The notes beneath the pieces were generated by a model. It did not search any database. It worked only from the letters and a program-made list of their open reading frames with translations, and was not told the origin of the DNA. From Psychrobacillus sp. FSL K6-4046 (GTDB lineage Bacteria > Bacillota > Bacilli > Bacillales_A > Planococcaceae), in the NCBI RefSeq assembly GCF_038624605.1, contig NZ_CP152020.1, forward strand, positions 1,605,312 to 1,669,311: a stretch of DNA of 64,000 bases, in the 5' to 3' direction. A program made the translations under genes and the position numbers. Positions within the stretch are counted from its first letter, which is position 1; every line of letters begins with the position of its first letter. Positions 1-7,264 of the stretch are shown here, piece after piece.

Positions 1-12
1 TTGTAAATACAT
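1..12 (-). CDS. First codons of a divergent gene running off the left edge
   Basis: Read on the minus strand, an AAAGGAG-type ribosome binding site (complement of about 23-29) lies about ten bases upstream of an ATG at 12-10, followed by codons for Tyr-Leu-Gln before the window ends. A TATAAT-like -10 (complement of 48-53) with a weak TTACAA 17 bases further upstream suggests a divergent promoter. Four codons are too few to identify the product. In B. subtilis the neighbourhood upstream of yqeG includes sporulation genes, but no identity can be assigned here. Confidence 0.35.
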
Positions 13-102
13 TGCAAATCACTCCTTTACAAATAACATATTTGTTCATTATACTTCGAGTAAACAAAAATTGTAAGTAAATTTTTATAGGGAGACTAAG
101 AA

Positions 103-885
103 ATGAAAGAAAAAATATATCAATCTATGATTGAGCTGACCAATGGTAGGTGGTCATCATCTTTAATCAAAGGCTTTGCTCAGTCTAATCTCAGTAAGAA
201 AATAATACCTGCCTATATGAAACATTTTAATATAGATCCTTCTGAAATGCCATGTCATCTCCATGAATTTTCTACATTGCATGATTTTTTTGTTCGCCCA
301 TTAAAACAAAATAGTAGAAATATAGACCCTGCTGTCAACGGAATTATAAGTCCAGTAGATGCGACTATTGAAACTTTCGGGGATATAACGTATGATGGAA
401 TTTTTCATGTAAAAGGAAAACCATACACGCTATATGATATGCTCGGCTCCGACAAAATAGGTAAAGAATATGAAAAAGGTAAATTTATCATTTTATATTT
501 AAGCCCGGCGGAATATCACCGAATCCATTCTCCAATTGATGGTAAGGTTACTCGACAGTATGTGCTAGGAAAGAAATCCTATCCAGTGAACAAATGGGGC
601 CTAGCTTATGGCAAAGAAACAATTAGTGGCAACTATCGGCTATTAACAGAGCTTTTGATGCCTAATGAGAAACGATGTTTTCACATTAAGGTGGGGGCAA
701 TGTTCGTGAATTCCATTGAACTCACTAACAGGGAGTTAGAATGGAAAAAAGGAGAAGAGGTAGGTTACTTTTCTTTCGGTTCAACAGTAGTTTTGTTATT
801 TGAAGAAGACAGTATAGAGTTTTCAAGAGAAATAACTCCCGGAAAGTTTATTCGAATGGGTGAGAGAGTCGCAAATATGCTATAA
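103..885 (+). CDS. psd: Phosphatidylserine decarboxylase proenzyme
   Basis: Converts phosphatidylserine to phosphatidylethanolamine at the inner face of the membrane. The 260-residue length fits the short bacterial Psd family. The self-cleavage motif is FGST at about 225-228 (families usually have LGST), so cleavage would occur before Ser227 to create the pyruvoyl group on a small alpha chain of about 34 residues. An internal segment around YHRIHSPIDG (about 137-146) carries the conserved histidines of the family. The ATG follows a GGGAG ribosome binding site. In B. subtilis psd sits elsewhere with pssA; here it heads the yqeG operon with a 22-base gap, which is a difference in gene order rather than in function. 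Confidence 0.95.
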   Translation: MKEKIYQSMIELTNGRWSSSLIKGFAQSNLSKKIIPAYMKHFNIDPSEMPCHLHEFSTLHDFFVRPLKQNSRNIDPAVNGIISPVDATIETFGDITYDGIFHVKGKPYTLYDMLGSDKIGKEYEKGKFIILYLSPAEYHRIHSPIDGKVTRQYVLGKKSYPVNKWGLAYGKETISGNYRLLTELLMPNEKRCFHIKVGAMFVNSIELTNRELEWKKGEEVGYFSFGSTVVLLFEEDSIEFSREITPGKFIRMGERVANML

Positions 886-922
886 TCGTTAAAGAAAAAG
901 TGTCGAAGTGGAGTGTTTGTCT

Positions 923-1444
923 TTGTATTCAAATTTTATACCAAGTGAATTTGTTAGAAGTGTCTTTCATATTACACCGGAAATGTTAAAGGAAAAAGGC
1001 GTAAAGGCAATTATTACAGATTTGGATAATACATTAGTTGAATGGGATCGACCAGATGCAACCCCTAAGCTAATAGAATGGTTCACTAATATGAAAGAAG
1101 CAGGTATTCAAGTAACCATTGTATCCAATAACAATGAATTACGTGTTAAGTCATTTGCAGATCCATTAGGGATTCCTTTTATATATAAAGCAAAAAAGCC
1201 TTTAGGAAAGGCTTTTCGTCATGCTCTTAGTATAATGTCCGTTAAAAAAGAGGAAGTTGTAGTTATTGGTGATCAGCTATTAACGGATGTCTTTGGCGGA
1301 AATAGACAAAAGCTCCATACCATTCTAGTGATACCTGTCGCAAAATCAGATGGTTTCGTGACGAAGTTCAATCGTATGGTGGAGAGAAGAATTTTTAGTT
1401 ACTTGGACAAAAAAGGACAAGTTACATGGGAGGAAGAAGCGTGA
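923..1444 (+). CDS. yqeG: YqeG family HAD phosphatase
   Basis: HAD superfamily, subfamily IIIA phosphatase. The nucleophile motif DLDNTLVEWD is near the N-terminus, the threonine/serine motif is in VTIVSNNNE, and the acidic motif is in VVIGDQLLTDV. The family is universal in Firmicutes and almost always next to yqeH; the substrate is not established. The reading frame is open from a GTG at 908, but the GGAG at 910-913 is best placed for the TTG at 923, giving an N-terminus (MYSNFIPSEF) that resembles the Bacillus protein in length. TTG 917 is an alternative. The stop codon overlaps the yqeH start (GTGA), implying translational coupling. Confidence 0.88.
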   Translation: MYSNFIPSEFVRSVFHITPEMLKEKGVKAIITDLDNTLVEWDRPDATPKLIEWFTNMKEAGIQVTIVSNNNELRVKSFADPLGIPFIYKAKKPLGKAFRHALSIMSVKKEEVVVIGDQLLTDVFGGNRQKLHTILVIPVAKSDGFVTKFNRMVERRIFSYLDKKGQVTWEEEA

Positions 1445-2544
1445 CAGAAGCACCAAAATGTATAGGTTGTGGAACAGTAATCCAAACCGAGGTAGTTGGA
1501 GATCCAGGATATGCTCCTGTTTCTTCGTTAGAAAAAGAGGATATTATTTGCCAGCGTTGTTTTCGTTTAAAAAATTACAATGAGTTGCAGCCGGTATCTT
1601 TAACCGACGATGATTTCTTGAAAATCTTAAATGGTTTAGGAACAAAAAAAGGACTAATTGTGAAGATTGTAGATATTTTTGATTTTAACGGAAGCTGGCT
1701 ACCAGGCCTACACCGATTTGTTGGTAATAATCCGATACTATTAGTAGCAAACAAAGCTGATTTACTGCCGAAATCAGTGAAGAAAAACAAAGTAATCAAT
1801 TGGATGAAGCAAGAAGCAAAAAAACTTGGCTTATCATCAATTGATGTTCTATTTGTCAGTGCACATAAAGGTACTGGTATGCCAGAAGCTATGGAGGCCA
1901 TAGAGCATTATCGTAAAGGTGAAAATGTTTACGTAGTAGGCTGTACCAATGTTGGTAAATCTACATTTATAAACAGGATTATTAAACAGGCTACCGGAGT
2001 AGAAGCAGTTATCACTACTTCTCATTTTCCTGGGACAACCTTAGACATGATTGAGATACCATTAGACGATAAAAAAGCTCTATATGATACTCCAGGAATC
2101 ATTAATCATCATCAAATGGCCCATTTCTTAGATCCATCGGAGCTAAAATATATTACACCTAAAAAAGAAGTGAAGCCAAAGGTTTTCCAACTAAATAGTG
2201 AGCAAACTCTCTATCTTGGAGGACTTTCTCGATTTGATTTTATAAAGGGCGAACGATCTGCCTTTACTTGTCATATAGCAAACGATATTCCAATTCATCG
2301 TACGAAGCTTGAGAATGCTGATACTTTATGGCAAGAACATCGCGGTCAATTGTTGTCACCACCTTCTGAGAAATTTATAGACCTATTACCACCTTTAGTA
2401 AGACATGAATTTAAGATAAAAGATGATAAAACGGATATCGTATTTTCAGGACTTGGTTGGATAACTGTGCAAAAAGGCGGAGTTGTGATAGCAGCTCATG
2501 CTCCTGCTGGTGTAGAGGTTTCTATTCGTCCATCTCTTATTTAG
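1441..2544 (+). CDS. yqeH: Ribosome-biogenesis GTPase YqeH, circularly permuted
   Basis: GTPase needed for assembly of the 30S subunit. An N-terminal zinc finger (CIGCG near residue 7 and CQRC near 35) precedes a circularly permuted G domain: NKAD (G4) comes before the P-loop GCTNVGKST (G1), then DTPG (G3). A C-terminal RNA-binding region follows. The frame is open from ATG 1426, but that ATG is part of the GGGAGG ribosome binding site; GTG 1441 has correct spacing, matches the Bacillus N-terminus and overlaps the yqeG stop by four bases. 367 residues, normal for the family. Confidence 0.95.
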   Translation: MTEAPKCIGCGTVIQTEVVGDPGYAPVSSLEKEDIICQRCFRLKNYNELQPVSLTDDDFLKILNGLGTKKGLIVKIVDIFDFNGSWLPGLHRFVGNNPILLVANKADLLPKSVKKNKVINWMKQEAKKLGLSSIDVLFVSAHKGTGMPEAMEAIEHYRKGENVYVVGCTNVGKSTFINRIIKQATGVEAVITTSHFPGTTLDMIEIPLDDKKALYDTPGIINHHQMAHFLDPSELKYITPKKEVKPKVFQLNSEQTLYLGGLSRFDFIKGERSAFTCHIANDIPIHRTKLENADTLWQEHRGQLLSPPSEKFIDLLPPLVRHEFKIKDDKTDIVFSGLGWITVQKGGVVIAAHAPAGVEVSIRPSLI

Positions 2545-2556
2545 GGGGAAGTAAGT

Positions 2557-3372
2557 TTGAAAAAATGGTTTGCAGTCATAGGTAATCCAATTGCCCATTC
2601 TTTATCGCCTTATATGCATGATGCTTGGCTACAGGAGCAAAATATCAATGCAAGCTACATTCCTATTCATGTGAAGGAAGGGAAGCTCAAGGACGCTATC
2701 GAAGGTTTAAAGCTTCTGGGGTGTAGTGGATGGAATGTAACGGTCCCGTATAAAGAAGCCATCATTCCTTTTTTGGACCGTCTGGATGAATCAGCTGCCA
2801 AAATTGGGGCTGTAAATACAGTCGTCAAAACAGATGAAGGGGAATTCGTGGGCTATAATACGGATGGATTAGGGTTTATCCGTTCGCTTGGAGAAACTGA
2901 CCATTCCAATAATATATTGATGCTCGGTGCAGGCGGGGCAGCTAGAGGAATTATATTTGCTTTTAAGCAGCTTGGATATAAAAATCTATCCGTTGCAAAT
3001 CGTACATTAGAAAATGCAAAAAAACTTGTAGATGAGCTTCAATTTGGTCAAGCAATTACATACCTAGAGGCAGAGGAACAATTACAATCGTTTGATGTGG
3101 TTGTTCAAACAACTCCTCTTGGTATGAAAAGTAATAGTAAAGAGCTTCCTATTCAACTAAAAGGTATTAAAGAGTATACAATTGTTGCTGATATTGTATA
3201 TAATCCTTTAGTTACCCCTTTTTTAGAGGAAGCAGAAAAGTACAATGTTCGAACAATTAACGGTTTAGGTATGCTTGTACATCAAGGTGCCTTAGCTTTT
3301 TCATATTGGAACGGAAGTTATCCGAATACAGATGATATGATTCAACGATTGACAGAGCAATTAGGAGGATAA
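2557..3372 (+). CDS. aroE: Shikimate dehydrogenase
   Basis: NADP-dependent reduction of 3-dehydroshikimate to shikimate in aromatic amino acid synthesis. The N-terminal substrate domain carries NPIAHSLSPYMHD near residue 9 and the catalytic lysine in NVTVPYKE (about 61-68). NTDG sits near 103, and the dinucleotide loop GAGGAARG is at about 124-131. The TTG start is preceded by GGGGGAA at a good distance. 271 residues, normal length. Its place between yqeH and yhbY is the conserved Bacillales order and it appears to be in the same transcript. Confidence 0.95.
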   Translation: MKKWFAVIGNPIAHSLSPYMHDAWLQEQNINASYIPIHVKEGKLKDAIEGLKLLGCSGWNVTVPYKEAIIPFLDRLDESAAKIGAVNTVVKTDEGEFVGYNTDGLGFIRSLGETDHSNNILMLGAGGAARGIIFAFKQLGYKNLSVANRTLENAKKLVDELQFGQAITYLEAEEQLQSFDVVVQTTPLGMKSNSKELPIQLKGIKEYTIVADIVYNPLVTPFLEEAEKYNVRTINGLGMLVHQGALAFSYWNGSYPNTDDMIQRLTEQLGG

Positions 3373-3373
3373 T

Positions 3374-3679
3374 ATGTTAACAGGTAAACAAAAAAGATTT
3401 TTACGTAGTCAAGCTCACCATTTGTCACCAATATTTCAAGTAGGTAAGGGTGGCGTTAACGATGCAATGACTAAGCAAATTAGCGAAGCGTTGGAAGTAC
3501 GTGAATTGATCAAAATCAGTATTTTACAAAACTGTGAGGATGAAAAGCACGAGGTGGCAGAAGCACTTGCAAAAGGCACTAGAGCAGAGCTTGTCCAGTT
3601 AATCGGTTTAACGGTTGTTTTGTACAAGCAGTCTAAAAACAACAAACGAATTGAGCTTCCAAAAGTGAATCGTGCATGA
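3374..3679 (+). CDS. yhbY: RNA-binding protein YhbY, CRM domain
   Basis: A single CRM (YhbY) domain of about 97 residues with the signature VGKGGVND near residue 23. The family binds pre-50S ribosomal particles and resembles KH folds. B. subtilis calls it yqeI. The ATG starts one base after the aroE stop and the ribosome binding site AGGAGG lies in the end of aroE. It overlaps nadD by four bases (ATGA), so expression is coupled in both directions. Confidence 0.9.
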   Translation: MLTGKQKRFLRSQAHHLSPIFQVGKGGVNDAMTKQISEALEVRELIKISILQNCEDEKHEVAEALAKGTRAELVQLIGLTVVLYKQSKNNKRIELPKVNRA

Positions 3680-4248
3680 CAAAAAAAGTAGGGATATTGG
3701 GGGGGACTTTTAACCCTCCACATATTGGCCACTTAATCATTGCAAATGAAGTGTTTCATGCACTTCATTTAGATGAAGTAAGACTGATGCCGAATGCTAT
3801 TCCTCCACATAAATCAAAGGATACAAGAGTGACTTCCGAACAGCGATTAGAAATGCTAAAGCTTGCTATTGAACAGGTGCCATATATGGCTATTGAAACG
3901 ATTGAGCTTATTCGAGGGGGAACCTCATATACTGTTGATACGATGCAAATATTAACAGAACAAGAAGCAGACACCGAATTTTATTTCATTATTGGCGGAG
4001 ACCAGGTAGAGTATTTATCTAACTGGCACCGTATTGACGATCTTTTAAAATTAGTGCGTTTGGTTGGTGTTGCAAGACCAAATACCTCTATCGTGTCTGC
4101 ATATCCTATTATTACCTTAGATATTCCCCAAATCGATATTTCTTCTACTGTCATACGGGAACGACTGAAGAATGGAGAAACAACAAGATTTCTAATTCCT
4201 GCTCAGGTTAGAGAATACATTCAAAAGGAGAATCTGTATGAAATTTGA
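3676..4248 (+). CDS. nadD: Nicotinate-nucleotide adenylyltransferase
   Basis: Adenylates nicotinate mononucleotide in NAD synthesis. The nucleotidyltransferase motif GGTFNPPHIGH lies at residues 9-19, with the ISSTVIR (ISSTxIR) motif near the C-terminus. 190 residues, standard. It overlaps yhbY by four bases and yqeK by eleven. The first codons contain an A7 run and a G7 run that could form a small hairpin with the following CCCTCC; this is seen in the sequence but its effect is unknown. Confidence 0.95.
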   Translation: MTKKVGILGGTFNPPHIGHLIIANEVFHALHLDEVRLMPNAIPPHKSKDTRVTSEQRLEMLKLAIEQVPYMAIETIELIRGGTSYTVDTMQILTEQEADTEFYFIIGGDQVEYLSNWHRIDDLLKLVRLVGVARPNTSIVSAYPIITLDIPQIDISSTVIRERLKNGETTRFLIPAQVREYIQKENLYEI

Positions 4249-4813
4249 ATCTATGCTTCTTCAAATGAAAGACAGAATGCCGGAGCGCCGTTTTATCCAT
4301 ACGAGAGGTGTAGCCGAGACAGCTACACAGCTTGCAGCTAAATACGGTGAGGATATAGAAAAAGCTGAAATTGCTGGCATATTACATGACAGTGTAAAAT
4401 ATGCAGAAAAGTCCTGGCTGAAAGAAATAATTATCTCAGAGCAAATGGACCCGATGCTTTTAAATTTTCATCATGAATTATGGCATGCTCCTGTGGGAAG
4501 CTATGTAGCAAGGCAGGAGTTTAATATTGAAGACGCGGATATTCTTAATGCTATTCAGTATCATACGACGGGCCGGGCAGGGATGTCTAACTTAGAAAAA
4601 ATCGTCTATATTGCAGATATGATTGAACCTAGTAGAAGTTTCCCTGGAGTAGAAGTATTAAGGGAAATTGCAAATCAAGATTTAGAAGAAGGGATGCTTA
4701 GTTGCGTCCAGCACAGCATGACATTTTTGATCAAAAAAAGACAGCCGGTTTTTCCGGATTCATTTCATTGTTATAATGACTTGATACAAAAGAGAGGAAA
4801 AGTGAAAGAATGA
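4238..4813 (+). CDS. yqeK: HD-domain Ap4A hydrolase YqeK
   Basis: Symmetrical diadenosine tetraphosphate hydrolase of the HD superfamily, which protects against accumulation of Np4N nucleotides. Metal-binding residues are visible as HTRGV near residue 21, the HD pair in LHDSVK near 50, and downstream histidines at about 74-110 (HHELWHAP, QYHTTG). 191 residues. Its start lies inside nadD and its end overlaps rsfS, so it is part of the coupled operon. The ribosome binding site AAAAGGAG lies in nadD. Confidence 0.9.
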   Translation: MKFESMLLQMKDRMPERRFIHTRGVAETATQLAAKYGEDIEKAEIAGILHDSVKYAEKSWLKEIIISEQMDPMLLNFHHELWHAPVGSYVARQEFNIEDADILNAIQYHTTGRAGMSNLEKIVYIADMIEPSRSFPGVEVLREIANQDLEEGMLSCVQHSMTFLIKKRQPVFPDSFHCYNDLIQKRGKVKE

Positions 4814-5163
4814 CTTCAAACAAATCATTAGTAGAAATAGCTTATAAAGCGGCAGACGACAAAAGAGCGGAGGATATTGTAATTTTAAATATGCAAGGCG
4901 TATCTTTACTTGCGGATTACTTTCTAATTTGTCACGCTAACTCAGATCGTCAAGTTCAAGCGATTGCAAAGGAACTGTTTGAACAAGCAGATAAAGCTGG
5001 ATTCAATGTAAAACGTATGGAAGGCTTCGATGAGGCTCGTTGGATATTAGTTGATATGGGAGATGTGGTAGCACATGTATTCCATAAAGATGAGCGCTCT
5101 TATTATAACCTAGAACGTCTATGGGGCGATGCTCCAATGATTGAAGTAGGACATGACGCATAA
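4810..5163 (+). CDS. rsfS: Ribosomal silencing factor RsfS
   Basis: Binds L14 of the 50S subunit and blocks subunit joining when nutrients are scarce. The 117-residue protein is a single RsfS/DUF143 domain. It has the family features LLADYFLICHANSDRQ near residue 31, GFDEARWILVDMGDVVAHVF at about 74-93, and YYNLERLWGDA near the end. Four-base overlaps or abutting codons link it to yqeK and yqeM. Confidence 0.94.
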   Translation: MTSNKSLVEIAYKAADDKRAEDIVILNMQGVSLLADYFLICHANSDRQVQAIAKELFEQADKAGFNVKRMEGFDEARWILVDMGDVVAHVFHKDERSYYNLERLWGDAPMIEVGHDA

Positions 5164-5903
5164 TGTCTACTTACGACCAGTTCGCCTTCATCTACGATTC
5201 GTTGATGTCAGATATACCATATGATAAATATGCAGAATGGGTGCTGGCTAAAGCACCTATTTTGAAAAATAAACGTTTAATGGACATAGGCTGTGGCACA
5301 GGTGTACTAAGTGTCAGCTTTGCAAAAGCTGGGTATGAAGTGATCGGCATTGATTTATCTGAGTCAATGCTGACAGTTGCCCAAAATAGAAGCACCGAGC
5401 AGAATACAGATATAACGTTTGTGTGCCAGTCTATGACCGATATAGATGGTGTTTCCGATGTAGACGTTGCAGTGATAGCGATAGATTCATTAAACTATCT
5501 GGAAACTTTAGAAGAGGTAGAACAAACCTTTCTACAGGTCTATTCTACATTGAATGAAGAAGGTCAGTTATTCTTTGACATTCATTCGGAATATAAAATG
5601 AATCATATATTTCCTGATGGACCATTTACATATGAAGATGAGCAGGTAGCTTATATATGGAACACGGAGCAAGGAGAAGAAGAACATTCTATTTACCACG
5701 ATATTACTTTCTTCGTCCGTGATGCTGCATCAGGCTATTACGAAAGATTTGAGGAATCCCATTATCAAAGAAGTTTTCCTCTTGAAGTTTATATAAAACT
5801 TTTAGAGCGTGTAGGATTTTCGCAAGTTTATACGGAAACAAATATTTTTGACGAACAGCCCACCGATGAAATTGAAAGATATTTTATACGTGCAGTGAAA
5901 TAA
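5163..5903 (+). CDS. yqeM: Class I SAM-dependent methyltransferase YqeM
   Basis: Rossmann-fold methyltransferase with motif I DIGCGTGVLS near residue 41 and the acidic motif GIDLSESML near 61. The family is always found after rsfS in Bacillales; the substrate is not known. The ATG shares one base with the rsfS stop (TAATG). 246 residues, standard. It is the last gene of the yqe operon; no strong terminator follows, and the comEA control region begins immediately after the stop codon. Confidence 0.88.
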   Translation: MSTYDQFAFIYDSLMSDIPYDKYAEWVLAKAPILKNKRLMDIGCGTGVLSVSFAKAGYEVIGIDLSESMLTVAQNRSTEQNTDITFVCQSMTDIDGVSDVDVAVIAIDSLNYLETLEEVEQTFLQVYSTLNEEGQLFFDIHSEYKMNHIFPDGPFTYEDEQVAYIWNTEQGEEEHSIYHDITFFVRDAASGYYERFEESHYQRSFPLEVYIKLLERVGFSQVYTETNIFDEQPTDEIERYFIRAVK

Positions 5904-5975
5904 CTCTTTTCAAGAAGAGGTAAATTTGGTATATTTTGTACATCTCCATATCATTTACCTCTTTAAGAAAAGAGG
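5904..5975 (+). promoter_or_regulatory. comEA control region: promoter with 11-bp inverted repeat and Shine-Dalgarno hairpin
   Basis: A promoter-like TTGGTA (5926-5931), 17-base spacer and TATCAT (5949-5954) is present. Arm AAGAGGTAAAT (5915-5925) is perfectly repeated inverted as ATTTACCTCTT (5953-5963). Part of the second arm (CCTCTT) can instead pair with AAGAGG at 5970-5975, the comEA ribosome binding site, and CTCTT at 5904-5908 can pair with the first arm. The chain of alternative pairings is seen directly; its use is inferred. Confidence 0.5.
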
Positions 5976-5982
5976 CTGATGC

Positions 5983-6603
5983 ATGATCCCCAAGATTAAA
6001 TCTAGTAAGCTTAAAAAGCTGATACTCCCTATTGGAGTATTAACTCTCCTAGTGTTTCTATTTCTTCAAAAGCAATTTTTTTCAGCTGTCCCCTCGGCTG
6101 AACCAATACAACCCTCCCTTTTAGACGATACAAACTTACAAGAAACTGTAGAAATAATAAACATTGAAGAAGATAACTCCATATTTATAGAAGTTAAAGG
6201 AGCTGTCCAAAATCCAGGAGTCTATGAACTCGAAAATGGTGATCGGGTGTTAACTGCTATAGAACTAGCGGGTGGGTATTTGCCTGAAGGTGATAGTAAA
6301 ACAATTAATCATGCTCAAAAAGTAGAAGATGAGATGATAATTTATGTCCCTTTAGTTGGTGAAGAGGTTGTAACCCCTGCTAATTCCGCTACCAGTTCAT
6401 CAAAAGATCAGCTGATCAACATTAATAAAGCAGATATACAAGGCTTGACCTCTTTACCAGGAATAGGTCCGGCAAAAGCTGAAGCCATTATTTCTTATAG
6501 AGAGGAAAATGGTGGTTTTAAATCTGTTCAGGATTTAATGGAGGTTACTGGAATCGGTCAAAAGACTTTTGAAAAGCTTGAAACTTATATCACTGTTAAA
6601 TAA
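5983..6603 (+). CDS. comEA: Competence DNA receptor ComEA
   Basis: Membrane-anchored double-stranded DNA receptor for transformation. One N-terminal membrane helix (about residues 13-30) is followed by a SLBB domain (about 65-125, with FIEVKGAVQNPGVYEL). A Ser/Thr-rich linker precedes a C-terminal double helix-hairpin-helix DNA-binding module (about 142-206, with INKADIQGLTSLPGIGPAKA). 206 residues, normal. First gene of the comE operon; its ribosome binding site lies in a possible hairpin. Confidence 0.95.
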   Translation: MIPKIKSSKLKKLILPIGVLTLLVFLFLQKQFFSAVPSAEPIQPSLLDDTNLQETVEIINIEEDNSIFIEVKGAVQNPGVYELENGDRVLTAIELAGGYLPEGDSKTINHAQKVEDEMIIYVPLVGEEVVTPANSATSSSKDQLININKADIQGLTSLPGIGPAKAEAIISYREENGGFKSVQDLMEVTGIGQKTFEKLETYITVK

Positions 6604-6671
6604 TAGGCTTGATTGAAGTTTATCCATGAAAGATTTAAACTAAAAGAAGTATTATTTAGGGGGTATTTAAT

Positions 6672-7253
6672 ATGGAGAGAATTACATGGGATCAATTTTT
6701 CATGGCACAAAGCCACTTATTAGCACTAAGAAGCACATGTACGCGTTTAGCAGTTGGAGCTACCATTGTAAGAGATAGAAGAATCATGGCTGGAGGATAT
6801 AATGGGTCCATATCGGGTGGGGAGCATTGTATCGATGATGGATGTTATGTAGTTGATAACCATTGTGTTAGAACGGTGCACGCTGAGATGAATGCACTTT
6901 TACAATGTGCAAAATATGGTATTACAGTCGGTGGAGCAGACTTATATGTGACCCATTTCCCATGCTTACCTTGTACGAAATCAATCATTCAAGCTGGTAT
7001 TGCAAGATTGTACTATGCGCAAGACTATAAAAATAATTCCTATGCAATAGAATTACTGAACAAAGCAGGCGTAGAGACCATTCACGTGCCCTTTGACGAG
7101 CGTAAGATTGATTTCCTTAGTGACGAGAAGGTAACCCTTTATATGGAGCTTATAACGAAGCTAAGGGACAAGGGAGCAAGTGAGGAGGAACTTCTGCCTT
7201 ATGAGAGGAAGGTGGCAGAATTATTCGGTTTGGAGGAATCCAAGGTAATGTAA
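6672..7253 (+). CDS. comEB: ComE operon protein 2, dCMP deaminase-like
   Basis: Zinc-dependent deoxycytidylate deaminase fold. Zinc and catalytic residues are visible as HAEMN near residue 75 and PCLPC near 97. Known ComEB proteins are in the competence operon but are dispensable for DNA uptake in B. subtilis. 193 residues. A strong AGGGGGT ribosome binding site precedes the ATG. It ends eleven bases before the chosen comEC start. Confidence 0.93.
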   Translation: MERITWDQFFMAQSHLLALRSTCTRLAVGATIVRDRRIMAGGYNGSISGGEHCIDDGCYVVDNHCVRTVHAEMNALLQCAKYGITVGGADLYVTHFPCLPCTKSIIQAGIARLYYAQDYKNNSYAIELLNKAGVETIHVPFDERKIDFLSDEKVTLYMELITKLRDKGASEEELLPYERKVAELFGLEESKVM

Positions 7254-7264
7254 TATATGTAGCC

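Noticed and set aside
5890-5935. ComK box upstream of comEA
   Set aside because: GAAA-N5-CTTT is only partial and the second box of the usual pair is not present at a proper distance.
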